Shown here piece by piece: positions 8,977 through 18,217 of a DNA stretch of 64,000 nt. The translations under genes were made by a program, and so were the position numbers. The stretch lies in NCBI GenBank assembly GCA_016779985.1, contig JADHMP010000001.1, positions 276,483 through 340,482 on the forward strand, written 5' to 3'. The notes under the pieces are model-generated. The model did no database searches and was not told the origin of the DNA. It saw only the letters and a list, made by a program, of their open reading frames with translations. The stretch is from JADHMP01 sp016779985 (GTDB lineage Bacteria; Bacteroidota; Bacteroidia; Flavobacteriales; Flavobacteriaceae). How positions within the stretch are numbered: position 1 is the first letter of the stretch; every line of letters starts with the position of its first letter.

Positions 8977-11193
8977 ATGCACAATAAAAACAACACAAAC
9001 GGACAAGCTAAATGCCCATTTTTGAATGGAGAAATGAAACAAGGCGCAGGAACAGGAACTTCAAACCGCGATTGGTGGCCAAATCAACTGAACTTAAGTA
9101 TTTTAAGACAACATTCTTCCGCTTCAAATCCAATGGGGCCACAATATGATTATGCAAAAGCTTTCAATGCTTTAGATTATGAAGCTGTGAAACAAGACCT
9201 TTTTGATTTAATGACTGATTCACAAGATTGGTGGCCAGCAGATTATGGACATTATGGTCCTTTCTTTATTCGGATGGCCTGGCATAGTGCAGGAACTTAT
9301 CGTATTGCAGATGGTAGAGGTGGGGCAGGAGCAGGAACACTCCGATTTGCACCCCTGAACAGCTGGCCTGACAACGCCAATTTAGACAAGGCTCGAAAAT
9401 TATTATGGCCGATCAAACAAAAATATGGCAGCCAACTATCTTGGGCTGACCTTATGGTATTGACTGGTAATTGTGCACTCGAATCTATGGGCTTTAAAAC
9501 CTTTGGTTTTGGTGGAGGTCGAGTTGACGTTTGGGAACCAGAAGAAGATATTTATTGGGGTATTGAAGGTGAATGGTTAGGAGATAAACGATACACTGGT
9601 GACCGAGAATTAGAGAATCCACTTGCGGCAGTTCAGATGGGGTTAATTTATGTTAATCCAGAGGGCCCTAATGGTAAGCCAGATCCACTAGGATCGGCAA
9701 AAGACATACGTGAAACATTTGGCCGAATGGCGATGAATGATGAAGAAACAGTAGCACTGATTGCAGGGGGGCATAGCTTTGGAAAAACCCATGGTGCTGC
9801 ATCGCCTGACCAATATGTAGATGTGGAGCCAGCCGCTGCCGGAATTGAAGAACAAGGGTTGGGCTGGAAAAACACCTTTGGAACAGGCAATGCAGGTGAT
9901 GCCATAACGAGTGGTTTAGAAGGAGCATGGACTACTACACCCACGCAATGGAGCAACAATTATTTTGAAAATTTATTAGGGTTTGAATGGGAACTCTCTA
10001 AAAGTCCTGCGGGTGCTTTTCAATGGAAACCAAAAAATGCGAATGGAAATGGTTCAGTACCAGACGCACACGATCCTTCCAAAAGCCATTCTCCTACCAT
10101 GTTGACAAGTGACATTGCACTTCGTGAAGACCCAGCTTATGAGGCCATATCAAGGCGGTTTTATGAAAATCACGATGAATTTGCCGATGCCTTTGCACGG
10201 GCATGGTTTAAGCTAACGCATAGAGATATGGGACCAAAATCTCTCTATTTGGGCCCTGAAGTGCCTAAAGAAGATCTAATTTGGCAAGATCCGATTCCAT
10301 CACCCAATCACACTTTGGTAGACGCAAAAGATATTTCCTATCTAAAAAAACTAATTCTTGATTCTGACTTGAGTGTTTCAGAACTAGTCTCAACTGCTTG
10401 GGCCTCTGCCTCAACTTATAGGCATTCAGACAAAAGAGGCGGAGCTAATGGAGGCCGTATTAGATTTGCGCCACAAAATCAATGGCATGTAAATAATCCA
10501 AAGCAGTTAGAAAAAGTGTTAGTCGGATTAGAAAAAGTTCAAGTCGAATTTAACAGTGCGCAAGACAATGGCAAACAAATTTCAATGGCTGATTTGATTG
10601 TCTTAGGTGGGGCAGCTGCCATAGAAAAAGCGGCTACCGCAGCGGGTCATGATATTGAAGTGCCCTTCAGACCGGGTAGAGGAGATGCGTTAGAATCACA
10701 AACTGATGCCGCTTCTTTTGATGTCTTAGAGCCCGCAGCAGACGGTTTTAGAAATTATATGAAAACCAAATATACAGTGAGTGAAGAAGAAATGCTGCTC
10801 GATAAAGCTCAATTGATGACTCTTTCTGCTCCCGAAATGGCGGTTTTAGTTGGTGGTATGCGCGTGTTAAATGCAAACTACGACAGTTCTCAAAACGGAG
10901 TCTTTACTGACCGTCCCGGTGAACTTTCAAATGATTTCTTCTTGAATTTATTAGATAATAATTTGGAATGGAAAGCAGCTTCTGAGCATGAAGATGTTTT
11001 TGAAGGCCGTGACTATAAAACAGGAGCTTTAAAGTGGACCGGCACTCGAGTTGATATGATTTTCGGTTCTAATACAGAATTACGTGCCCTAGCGGAAGTA
11101 TATGGTAGTAGTGATTCAGAACATAAGTTCATTCAAGACTTTATTGCTACTTGGAATAAAGTAATGGAACTAGATCTTTTTGATTTAAAGTAA
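8977..11193 (+). CDS. katG: Catalase-peroxidase KatG
   Basis: Bifunctional haem enzyme that decomposes hydrogen peroxide. The N-terminal domain carries the distal pocket Arg99, Trp102 and His103 (FFIRMAWHSAGTYR). The Trp102-Tyr225-Met251 adduct typical of KatG is predicted from MAWHSAG, MGLIYVNPEGP and GRMAMND. The proximal histidine is in IAGGHSFGKTHGA (His266). A second, degenerate peroxidase domain follows from about residue 430 (LVSTAWASASTYRHSDKRGGANGGRIRF). At 738 residues it has full length. No signal peptide is seen, so it is cytoplasmic. A strong terminator follows. Confidence 0.98.
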   Translation: MHNKNNTNGQAKCPFLNGEMKQGAGTGTSNRDWWPNQLNLSILRQHSSASNPMGPQYDYAKAFNALDYEAVKQDLFDLMTDSQDWWPADYGHYGPFFIRMAWHSAGTYRIADGRGGAGAGTLRFAPLNSWPDNANLDKARKLLWPIKQKYGSQLSWADLMVLTGNCALESMGFKTFGFGGGRVDVWEPEEDIYWGIEGEWLGDKRYTGDRELENPLAAVQMGLIYVNPEGPNGKPDPLGSAKDIRETFGRMAMNDEETVALIAGGHSFGKTHGAASPDQYVDVEPAAAGIEEQGLGWKNTFGTGNAGDAITSGLEGAWTTTPTQWSNNYFENLLGFEWELSKSPAGAFQWKPKNANGNGSVPDAHDPSKSHSPTMLTSDIALREDPAYEAISRRFYENHDEFADAFARAWFKLTHRDMGPKSLYLGPEVPKEDLIWQDPIPSPNHTLVDAKDISYLKKLILDSDLSVSELVSTAWASASTYRHSDKRGGANGGRIRFAPQNQWHVNNPKQLEKVLVGLEKVQVEFNSAQDNGKQISMADLIVLGGAAAIEKAATAAGHDIEVPFRPGRGDALESQTDAASFDVLEPAADGFRNYMKTKYTVSEEEMLLDKAQLMTLSAPEMAVLVGGMRVLNANYDSSQNGVFTDRPGELSNDFFLNLLDNNLEWKAASEHEDVFEGRDYKTGALKWTGTRVDMIFGSNTELRALAEVYGSSDSEHKFIQDFIATWNKVMELDLFDLK

Positions 11194-11217
11194 ATATAAC
11201 TTATTTCTTATTGAACT

Positions 11218-11250
11218 AATCCCTATCCTCCGATGGGGATTTTTTTTGTT
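11218..11250 (+). terminator. Rho-independent terminator after katG
   Basis: A nine-pair stem (AATCCCTAT pairing with GTGGGGATT-type sequence, one G-T pair) closes a short loop and is followed by a run of eight T. It starts 24 bases after the katG stop. Confidence 0.75.
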
Positions 11251-11678
11251 CTATGCCCTCTTTTATTGATTGCCAAAAACACATTTCAAAAATGTAAAAA
11301 AGAAAATTTGAAGATCTAATGAGAATGGGTAAAATATAAAGGTTTTGGTATTTTTATAAGAGCAATATGGTCACTCAGAATATAGTTTGTTTTTAGGGCT
11401 TCTTCAATAAAAAAAGAACTCGAAAATTAGTTATTAACAATTCACGAACAACAATAGTTTACTACTTAATTTAATCTTAATTTTATGTTAAATAATTAAC
11501 ATATTTTTTTAATACTTGACCCCACAAAAATGAAACCCAATTTCATTTTTAACCTGCATTATTTCAGAGTTTTCCGATCAAAATTAATTTTTGACGTATA
11601 TAAAATCACTTTACTTAAATATAAAGTTAAAAGTATTTTTCTTAATGTTTTCTTTAAGATGAATGCAAGGATAGATTA
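11251..11678. other. Long AT-rich intergenic region
   Basis: About 430 bases without a credible gene on either strand. It holds a perfect AT-rich inverted repeat at 11526-11550 (separate entry). Otherwise I see only low-complexity A/T sequence leading up to the receptor promoter. The length is unusual for this compact chromosome, and a regulatory leader or small RNA is possible. Confidence 0.4.
11526..11550. repeat. Perfect 10-bp inverted repeat
   Basis: AAAAATGAAA (11526-11535) and TTTCATTTTT (11541-11550) are exact reverse complements around the five-base loop CCCAA. It could be a weak terminator, an operator or a hairpin in a leader RNA. It lies 161 bases upstream of the receptor ATG. Confidence 0.5.
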
Positions 11679-11686
11679 TAAGTTTG
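11679..11686 (+). promoter_or_regulatory. Predicted -7 element of the TonB-dependent receptor gene
   Basis: TAAGTTTG matches TAnnTTTG and sits 24 bases before the ATG at 11711. It overlaps a possible TTG start at 11684, which argues that translation starts at the ATG instead. No clear TTG -33 element is seen at the right spacing. Confidence 0.4.
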
Positions 11687-11710
11687 TTTAAATCAAAAAA
11701 AAACCTAAAA

Positions 11711-14700
11711 ATGAAAAAAATTCTTTTAATATTTACTTTATTCACAGGGCTAGTTTCTTTAGCTCAGGGGGTCTCAACCTCATCAATTGGTGGGCGGGTC
11801 TTAGATGAACAAGGCGCTCCCCTTCTGGGTTCTAATATTGTTGTAACGAACATCAACACAGGGGTGGTTTATGGTGTAGTTTCAGATGACGAGGGCTACT
11901 ACAGAATTTCTGGCTTAAAACCTGGAGGACCATACAAACTTGAAATTTCTTATACTGGGTTTGAAAATTTTATTGTTGAAAGTATTTACCTTCAGCTTGG
12001 GCAGACAGAACGGTTTAACCCAGAACTAACCTCCTCCTTAAATGCGCTTGAAGAAGTAGTAGTCACAGGAGTAGATTACAGTTCTAAAACGGGAAATGAA
12101 ACCTATGTAAATCGTGAAAAAATTGATGCTCTCCCTCAAGCCACAAGGTCATTGGGAGAATTTGTTAGAACCACTCCTTTTGCTCAGTTAGAAGAAGGTA
12201 ATGATGGATTTGAAATTTCAATTGCTGGCCAAAATAATCGTTACAACACAATTTATATTGATGGCGCAGTAAACAATGATGTTTTTGGTCTGGCAGGATC
12301 AGGAACAAACGGAGGTCAAACGGGTGTCAATCCGATTTCACTCGATGCCATTGAATCTTTTCAAGTTCAAATTTCACCTTTCGATGTGAAAGTTGGTGGT
12401 TTTGTAGGAGGATCTATAAATGCTGTGACACGCTCAGGTTCAAATAATTTTGAGGCTTCAGCCTACACCTATATCAAAAATGAAGGTTTGGCAGGAAAGG
12501 ACTCTTGGGATACTAATGAAAAGCTACCCGAGTTTAACAACCTATTATATGGTGTTAGATTAGGAGGTGCATTAATTCAAAACAAACTGTTTTATTTTTT
12601 AAATTATGAAAGACAGGATGATGAAACACCTAATCCATGGAATGCCGCTAATTATGCAGGAGATTTAGGGGCAGGCATCAACAACTTTGCGCAACAAATT
12701 CAAAGCGCTTATGGATATGACCCTGGAACATTAACACCCAATTCAACAGTTCTTGAAAGTGATAAACTAAATATTAAATTAGATTTAAATGCAGGTGAAA
12801 ATGACAACCTTTCCTTGGCTTTTAGATATACTGAAGCAAACAATGTAGAGGCTAGAACTTCAAATGATTTCAATGCACGATACCTTCAAGGTTCTGAGGC
12901 TTTTGTAAGTAAGAATACAAACCTTACATTTAATTGGAATCACCAAACTAGTAAATTGAACAATAGTTTGGTTATCTCTTTAAATACAACTAAGGATGAC
13001 AGAGACCCTCTCAATGATGATGCTGTCAAATTTCCAAGAGTTACCGTTCAAGATGGAGCAGGACGTATTGAATTTGGTTCTGAGCCTTTTTCTACCTCAA
13101 ATCTTTTAGATCAAGACATATTCACAATAACCAATAACCTTGAAATATATAAAGGAAAGCATACTATCACGATAGGTACACACAATGAGTTTTATTCCTC
13201 AACAAACCTTTTTATAAGACAGAATTATGGCGACTATTTTTATAATTCTCCACAAGGGTTTTTAGACAATAATCCTGACGAATTAGACAGCATGTTTAGA
13301 TCTTACTCTTTGTTGACAGATGCCTTAGGTGATGAAGCCAAAGAAAGTGCCGCAGTGACAGACTATGCTCAAATTGGCTTTTATATACAAGATGATTATC
13401 AAATCACTACCAATCTTAAAGTTACTGGAGGATTGAGATTTGACATCCCTTTCTTTAGCGATAGACCTACTAATACCGATTTTAATACAAGAACAATTGC
13501 AAACCTTCAAGCTGCTGGGAAAAACTTAAGAGGAGCTAAAGTAGGAGGAACAATAGATACACAAGTTTATTTTTCACCAAGACTTGGATTTAATTGGGAT
13601 ATTAACGGAGATAAAATGACAGTTTTAAGAGGAGGTATTGGAGTCTTTTTATCTAGAATGCCAATGGTTTGGTATGCAGGTAGCTACAATAATACTGGTA
13701 CAACTGTTGGAGGTGATGCATATTTTGGCGGCATAAATTTCGAGCCTAATGTGAATAACCAACCACAACGTGTAGCAGCAGGTTCTGGAGGTCTAAGTGG
13801 TGATATTGATTTATATTCTCAAGACTTCAAATTACCACAGCGATTAAAAATTGCTCTAGGATTTGATAAGGTTCTTGATAGTGGATGGAAATTCTCTATT
13901 GATGGTTTGTTTAATGATGTCATTCAAGATTTTGCTTATCAAGGTCTTCATATAGGCAACGCCGTTGGAAGATTAAATGGAGCAGATGATCGTCTCTATT
14001 ACGATCGACGAAGCCCTCTTGATGATACCTATGGCAGAATTATTCTAGTTTATAATACTGATAAGGGATATTCATATAATGTAGGGCTAACAGCCTCAAA
14101 AAAGTGGACAAGTGGTCTTGACTTTTCAGCCTCCTATTCTTATGGAGACTCCTATGCGATATTTGAACAAACATCATCTCAAAATTCATCCAATTGGAGA
14201 GGGCAACTTCATGTTAACGGGAGAAACTCTGCTTTACCTGTCGCTAGAACACGCTTTAGTCAAGGACATAGAATTATTTCCTCAGTTTCCTATGCCATTG
14301 ATTGGAACGATAATTTAAAAACTAGTATTGGTTTATTTTACGAAGGAAGACAAGGCTTGCCTTATAGTTTTACCTATAGAGGAAGATTGGCCAATGATGA
14401 TAGCCGAACTGACAGAGCATTACTCTATGTGCCAAGAAATGCTTCTGAAATTACCCTAGAAGACCCTAACAATTGGGAAGCCCTCAATAGTTTTATTGAA
14501 AACAATGACTATTTGAGTGAAAGAAGAGGAGACTATGCTCAAAAAAATGCTTTGATGGGACCATGGAGTGACATTATCGATTTTAGAATAGCTCAAGACA
14601 TTAAGGTTCAAAAAAACACGCTTCAAGTTACATTAGATATTTTCAACTTCTCCAATTTTGTAAATAACAGTTGGGGTAGAAAATTTAATGTAGGCTCAGG

Positions 14701-14851
14701 AGGTCGTGTTTATCCTCTAACTGTTAGATCAGGCGCTCCTGATCCAATTTATAGCTGGAATGACGGTTCTGATAATTATAGAATCAATGAAGACAATAAT
14801 ATTGGTTCTCGTTGGGTGGGTCAGTTAGGTATTCGATATACTTTCAAATAA
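11711..14851 (+). CDS. TonB-dependent receptor with carboxypeptidase-regulatory-like domain (OmpA-type beta-barrel, oar-like)
   Basis: A 1046-residue outer-membrane transporter. After a signal peptide (MKKILLIFTLFTGLVSLAQG) comes a CarboxypepD_reg-like domain (about 25-105, IGGRVLDEQGAPLLGSNIVV). A plug follows (about 110-240, with EEVVVTG, YIDGAVNNDVFG and VGGSINAVTRSGSN), then a long beta-barrel ending in aromatic YTFK. The plug with QVQISPFDVKVGGFVGGSINAVT is typical of the Oar-like subgroup. I see no SusD partner next to it, so it is probably not a SusCD glycan pair. The substrate is unknown. I chose the ATG because it starts the signal peptide; a TTG 27 bases upstream lies inside the predicted promoter. 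A terminator follows immediately. Confidence 0.93.
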   Translation: MKKILLIFTLFTGLVSLAQGVSTSSIGGRVLDEQGAPLLGSNIVVTNINTGVVYGVVSDDEGYYRISGLKPGGPYKLEISYTGFENFIVESIYLQLGQTERFNPELTSSLNALEEVVVTGVDYSSKTGNETYVNREKIDALPQATRSLGEFVRTTPFAQLEEGNDGFEISIAGQNNRYNTIYIDGAVNNDVFGLAGSGTNGGQTGVNPISLDAIESFQVQISPFDVKVGGFVGGSINAVTRSGSNNFEASAYTYIKNEGLAGKDSWDTNEKLPEFNNLLYGVRLGGALIQNKLFYFLNYERQDDETPNPWNAANYAGDLGAGINNFAQQIQSAYGYDPGTLTPNSTVLESDKLNIKLDLNAGENDNLSLAFRYTEANNVEARTSNDFNARYLQGSEAFVSKNTNLTFNWNHQTSKLNNSLVISLNTTKDDRDPLNDDAVKFPRVTVQDGAGRIEFGSEPFSTSNLLDQDIFTITNNLEIYKGKHTITIGTHNEFYSSTNLFIRQNYGDYFYNSPQGFLDNNPDELDSMFRSYSLLTDALGDEAKESAAVTDYAQIGFYIQDDYQITTNLKVTGGLRFDIPFFSDRPTNTDFNTRTIANLQAAGKNLRGAKVGGTIDTQVYFSPRLGFNWDINGDKMTVLRGGIGVFLSRMPMVWYAGSYNNTGTTVGGDAYFGGINFEPNVNNQPQRVAAGSGGLSGDIDLYSQDFKLPQRLKIALGFDKVLDSGWKFSIDGLFNDVIQDFAYQGLHIGNAVGRLNGADDRLYYDRRSPLDDTYGRIILVYNTDKGYSYNVGLTASKKWTSGLDFSASYSYGDSYAIFEQTSSQNSSNWRGQLHVNGRNSALPVARTRFSQGHRIISSVSYAIDWNDNLKTSIGLFYEGRQGLPYSFTYRGRLANDDSRTDRALLYVPRNASEITLEDPNNWEALNSFIENNDYLSERRGDYAQKNALMGPWSDIIDFRIAQDIKVQKNTLQVTLDIFNFSNFVNNSWGRKFNVGSGGRVYPLTVRSGAPDPIYSWNDGSDNYRINEDNNIGSRWVGQLGIRYTFK

Positions 14852-14873
14852 AGAAAAAACATTTTAAAAAAAG

Positions 14874-14904
14874 AATCCTATCTTTCGAGATAGGATTTTT
14901 TTTT
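14874..14904 (+). terminator. Rho-independent terminator after the receptor gene
   Basis: A perfect ten-pair stem (AATCCTATCT/AGATAGGATT) with a stable TTCG tetraloop is followed by a T run. It begins 23 bases after the receptor stop and separates it from the nuclease gene. Confidence 0.85.
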
Positions 14905-14939
14905 ATCTGTCAATTAAACCCAAATAAAAATAAACTGAT

Positions 14940-15710
14940 ATGCGAATTTTTTTGTTTTTGCTTTTTTTGTCTTCACAATTAGAAGCAAATGATTGGGGCA
15001 AAACGGGTCATCGAACAGTGGGTGAAGTAGCATCACATTATTTAACAAAAAAAACAAAAAAGGCAATTGAAAAATTAATAGGAGGCCAATCACTAGCTTA
15101 TGTAAGTAATTATGCGGACGAAATTAAATCAGACCCTTCCTACAAGAAATATACTCCATGGCATTATGCCAACATCCCACTCGATAAAGAATATGAAGAA
15201 ATTATACCCTCAGAAGAAGGCGATATTCTACAAGCAATTAATCAGTTTGTTTTGGTCCTGAAGGACAAGACGGCTACCCTTGAAGAACAACGTTTTGCGC
15301 TTAAGTTTTTAGTTCATTTGGTGGGTGATCTACACCAACCCCTTCACATGGGAAGGAAAGAAGATAAAGGAGGTAATAAAATCAATGTAAAATGGTTTGG
15401 AAAAAACAGTAACCTGCATCGCGTTTGGGATAGCGAAATGATTGAAAGTTATCAAATGAGTTATTCTGAATTGGCTCAAAACCTACTCTCTATCTATCAA
15501 AAATCAAACCGCAATCCTGATCTTAACTTAAACCCTCTCTTTTGGGCAAAAGAGTCACAAAGGGCTGTTCGTGACATTTATAGAGATATTGAAAAAAATG
15601 ATCGATTAGGTTATGCCTATAGCTATAAATATTTTTCTTTAGTCCAAGAAAGGCTTTATTTAGCAGGAAGGCGTCTTGCGGAACTTTTGAATCATATTTT
15701 TGATTCATAA
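14940..15710 (+). CDS. S1/P1 family zinc nuclease, exported
   Basis: A 256-residue secreted nuclease or phosphomonoesterase of the S1/P1 (phospholipase C-like) fold with three zinc ions. The signal peptide (about 1-17) is predicted to expose the N-terminal tryptophan of WGKTGHRTVGEVA, whose amino group is a zinc ligand in this family. Further zinc ligands are in KYTPWHYANIPLD, HLVGDLHQPLHMG (with the Asp and two His) and LHRVWDSEMI. It probably cleaves single-stranded nucleic acid in the periplasm or outside the cell, for phosphate or nucleoside scavenging. It is monocistronic, between a terminator and the tRNA-Pro genes. Confidence 0.93.
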   Translation: MRIFLFLLFLSSQLEANDWGKTGHRTVGEVASHYLTKKTKKAIEKLIGGQSLAYVSNYADEIKSDPSYKKYTPWHYANIPLDKEYEEIIPSEEGDILQAINQFVLVLKDKTATLEEQRFALKFLVHLVGDLHQPLHMGRKEDKGGNKINVKWFGKNSNLHRVWDSEMIESYQMSYSELAQNLLSIYQKSNRNPDLNLNPLFWAKESQRAVRDIYRDIEKNDRLGYAYSYKYFSLVQERLYLAGRRLAELLNHIFDS

Positions 15711-15735
15711 AGCTTAAAAATTAAAAATTGAAAAG

Positions 15736-15809
15736 TCGGGATGACTGGATTCGAACCAGCGACCACACGCACCCCATGCGTGTACGCTACCAGACTGCGC
15801 CACATCCCG
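15736..15809 (-). tRNA. tRNA-Pro (anticodon GGG)
   Basis: On the minus strand the 74-base sequence folds as a cloverleaf: acceptor CGGGATG/CATCCCG with discriminator A, anticodon stem CACGC/GCGTG with loop ATGGGGT (anticodon GGG at 15773-15775), and T arm with GGTTCGAATCC. The C1-G72 pair and A73 are typical of proline tRNA. CCA is not encoded. Confidence 0.93.
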
Positions 15810-15829
15810 AATTGGATAGGGTTATATTG

Positions 15830-15904
15830 TCGGGGTGGCAGGATTCGAACCTGCGACCTCCTGCTCCCAAAGCAGGCGCGATGACCGGGCTACGCTACAC
15901 CCCG
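15830..15904 (-). tRNA. tRNA-Pro (anticodon TGG)
   Basis: On the minus strand a 75-base cloverleaf with acceptor CGGGGTG/CACCCCG and A73, anticodon stem CCTGC/GCAGG with loop TTTGGGA (anticodon TGG at 15867-15869), and T arm GGTTCGAATCC. It is transcribed first of the tandem pair, 20 bases before tRNA-Pro(GGG). Confidence 0.95.
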
Positions 15905-15996
15905 AAAAAGATGAGGGCAAATATAAGCTTTCTCAAAAATAGAAGCAATCGAATCTCAACAATATTTTACTGTGTAAAGTCCTTATTTATTTCTTA

Positions 15997-17556
15997 TTAA
16001 AGCGAGCAATCAAGACATTGAAGAACTTCCTGATTCATTTGCCAATAATGCCCCATCATTTCATCTCGATTGAATTGTTGATCATTCTTTGGTCTCCAAG
16101 AAAGGTGCTTGGCTATTTGGGGTGAGAGATAAAAGGGTTGTTCCTCATTAAGCCAAAGAATAATTTCTAGATCTTGCTTAAAACCCCACTGGCTCTCAGC
16201 TAAATACCATTCTTTAGGGAAGTAGAGATTATTATTTTGCTGTGAAAAGTCATACTGAAGTGCCTTTGCATTTGCCATTGCAATTTTATAATTTCTACCT
16301 GCGGCCTTTTTGATGATTTCAACTTCGATTTGTGAATCTTCGCTTTGCTTTAGTTGAAGCCTAATTTTTTCTCCGAGCATATAGGTTTCACCTAAACTAT
16401 CTTTGAAATAAGGGCGTCCTTTTTCTTCCCATTGAATCAATTCTGAACCCATTGTATTTTGAAGGTGCAATTGCAATGTGTCTTGAGAGGCAAGCTGGAG
16501 TTCGTGAATCGTCTTTACTCGACTTGTGACATTATACTGGTCGTGTTCTAGGTAAGCATAAATAGATATTCCAATAAGACTCAATAACCATAACACTAAA
16601 AGAGTGATGCCAATAGATTTTCCTAACCAATTTTTTTTAGGGGCTAATAATAAATTGCCTAAAAGAAACAAAAAGACAAGGGGGATCATGCCTAGTATAA
16701 AAAAAGCGATAGCTACAAGCGTGCCTACAACTGGTGTTGTCCCCCATATGTGCATAACAATTGGCCATTCGATTGATTTAAAAATAAACAGTAAAGTAAA
16801 ACCTATACACCATCCTATAGATCCTAAAACAGCAATAAATAGAAAGACAAGGCCTAAAATTTTAAGTCCTATTTTTACGATTCCGCCAATAATCTCTACT
16901 AAAAAATCGAAGAAATTTTTTGATTTTTTTTTTAAGTTTCCTCCAACCTCTTCATAATTTACATTTTTTACACGTTCGGTAACATCTTCAAATTCTTCAC
17001 GAATTTTTTTTTCTATAGTGGCAATATTTATGGGTTTGCCTTTCATTCTTAGCTTGTCAGAGGTGGTTTTAGCCTCGGGAACTATAATCCAAAAAAGAAT
17101 ATAAATAAGGAAAAATGTTCCACCTGAAAAAATAGCAAGTAATAACCAGATCAGTCTAATCCAAGTTGGATCAAAGGCAAAATAATGACTTATACCAGCC
17201 GCTACACCTCCAATATATTTGTCGTCGGGATCTCTAAACAGTTTTTTATCCGTATATACTTTATGAGGGGGTATATTATTTTTTTCTGAGGTGCCTTCAT
17301 CAAACTCATTCGGTTCGCCTAAGGTTTTTATAATATCTTCAACATCTACTTTATTAATAACATATTCATTGCTTTTCTTTCGCTCTTGAAATAATTCAGC
17401 AATCCGTGCTTCAATGTCTTCTAAAATGTCATTACTTCCTTCAGTATTTTTGAAGGTTTGTTTTAATTGATTTAAATATTCTTGAAGTAGCAAATAAGCC
17501 ATTTCATCTATAACAAAAGCAGTATTGGCAAGATTAATAGTGACAGTTTTATTCAT
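15997..17556 (-). CDS. PspC domain protein, multi-pass membrane protein
   Basis: A 519-residue inner-membrane protein. Residues 1-90 form a soluble, acidic N-terminal region typical of flavobacterial PspC proteins (VTINLANTAFVIDEMAYLLL, EDIEARIAELFQE). The PspC domain spans about 98-170, with KKLFRDPDDKYIGGVAAGISHYFAFDPTWIRLIW and a transmembrane helix ending FWIIVPEAKT. Four more hydrophobic segments follow (about 215-345), then a C-terminal soluble domain of about 170 residues. PspC-type proteins sense envelope stress in enterobacteria; the role here is inferred. The start overlaps the padR stop by four bases, a pairing that is frequent in Flavobacteriia and suggests control by PadR. Confidence 0.88.
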   Translation of the reverse strand: MNKTVTINLANTAFVIDEMAYLLLQEYLNQLKQTFKNTEGSNDILEDIEARIAELFQERKKSNEYVINKVDVEDIIKTLGEPNEFDEGTSEKNNIPPHKVYTDKKLFRDPDDKYIGGVAAGISHYFAFDPTWIRLIWLLLAIFSGGTFFLIYILFWIIVPEAKTTSDKLRMKGKPINIATIEKKIREEFEDVTERVKNVNYEEVGGNLKKKSKNFFDFLVEIIGGIVKIGLKILGLVFLFIAVLGSIGWCIGFTLLFIFKSIEWPIVMHIWGTTPVVGTLVAIAFFILGMIPLVFLFLLGNLLLAPKKNWLGKSIGITLLVLWLLSLIGISIYAYLEHDQYNVTSRVKTIHELQLASQDTLQLHLQNTMGSELIQWEEKGRPYFKDSLGETYMLGEKIRLQLKQSEDSQIEVEIIKKAAGRNYKIAMANAKALQYDFSQQNNNLYFPKEWYLAESQWGFKQDLEIILWLNEEQPFYLSPQIAKHLSWRPKNDQQFNRDEMMGHYWQMNQEVLQCLDCSL

Positions 17557-17894
17557 TTCTTATTTTTTTTAATTTGGGTAATTTTATTAACAGATTGATT
17601 AAGTTCTGACCAGGCTACATTTAGAGTAGCTAAAAAAGTTTCTCCTTCTGGGGTTATCATGTAATACTTACGTGGGGGTCCAGAGGTTGACTCTTCCCAT
17701 CTATAATTCAGAAAAGTAGCATTTTTTAAGCGAGTGAGCAATGGATAGAGCGTTCCTTCAACGACTAGCATTTTACCTTGCTTTAATGCAGAAAGAATTT
17801 CTGAACTGTAGAGGTCTTTTTGTTCGAGTAGAGAAAGAATGCAAAATTCTAATACGCCCTTTCTCATTTGTGCAATTGTGTTTTCTATTTTCAT
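17553..17894 (-). CDS. PadR family transcriptional regulator
   Basis: A 113-residue winged-helix repressor. The PadR signature is visible throughout: MRKGVLEFCILSLLEQKDLYSSEILSALK (helices 1-2), VVEGTLYPLLTRLKNATFLNYRWEESTSGPPRKYYMITPEGE (recognition helix and wing). It is co-transcribed with and overlaps the pspC-like gene. An imperfect inverted repeat just upstream (17904-17952) is a candidate autoregulatory operator. Confidence 0.92.
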   Translation of the reverse strand: MKIENTIAQMRKGVLEFCILSLLEQKDLYSSEILSALKQGKMLVVEGTLYPLLTRLKNATFLNYRWEESTSGPPRKYYMITPEGETFLATLNVAWSELNQSVNKITQIKKNKK

Positions 17895-17903
17895 CGGGTC
17901 TAT

Positions 17904-17952
17904 TTATGTTATGCAAATATATATATAAAAAAAGGTAATATGTATAACATAA
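17904..17952. promoter_or_regulatory. Candidate PadR operator (inverted repeat)
   Basis: TTATGTTATGC at 17904-17914 and GTATAACATAA at 17942-17952 match as an inverted repeat at 10 of 11 positions, with 27 bases between them. The right arm contains ATGT-N3-ACAT, reminiscent of the ATGT/ACAT half sites bound by PadR proteins. The position just before the padR start fits autoregulation. Confidence 0.4.
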
Positions 17953-18025
17953 TACTAATTTTAACATTTCTCCAACATTTTGAATCATGACATTCTATTA
18001 AATTAGAGCATCAAAAAAAGGATTT

Positions 18026-18217
18026 ATGGGATACTCACGAGGCTTTTTTTATTATAAAGCGATCTTAAGAAAAGTTAGTTTTGACGCAACCCTCTTTCAC
18101 AAAGAGTTGCATAAGGCATACGCTAATTTAGACTATGAAGAAGTATTACTTTTAAATCGTTGGGTGCTACGTTTTCTTAAACAAAATCCACAGTTAAATA
18201 ATTTGTCAATTATTTAG
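18026..18217 (+). CDS. Small conserved-looking hypothetical protein, 63 residues
   Basis: A short soluble protein, MGYSRGFFYYKAILRKVSFD at the N-terminus, with a predicted helical body containing a leucine-rich segment (YEEVLLLNRWVLRFLKQNP). An AAAAAAGG-like sequence precedes the ATG. I do not recognise a domain. The high content of charged helix-forming residues and the AT-biased third positions look like a real gene. Its stop overlaps the stop of the convergent oxyR-like gene by eight bases. Confidence 0.6.
   Translation: MGYSRGFFYYKAILRKVSFDATLFHKELHKAYANLDYEEVLLLNRWVLRFLKQNPQLNNLSII

Noticed and set aside
9648..9959. Open frames opposite katG
   Set aside because: Antisense shadows of katG without family features.
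11684..11710. TTG start nine codons upstream of the large receptor
   Set aside because: It overlaps a TAAGTTTG promoter box and adds a charged segment before a clean signal peptide; the ATG at 11711 is better.
15728..16000. Open frame with sequence like WIRTSDHTHPMRVRYQTAPH and GWQDSNLRPPAPKAGAMTGLRY
   Set aside because: It is read across the two tRNA-Pro genes from the opposite strand. This is a well-known false protein produced by tRNA sequence.
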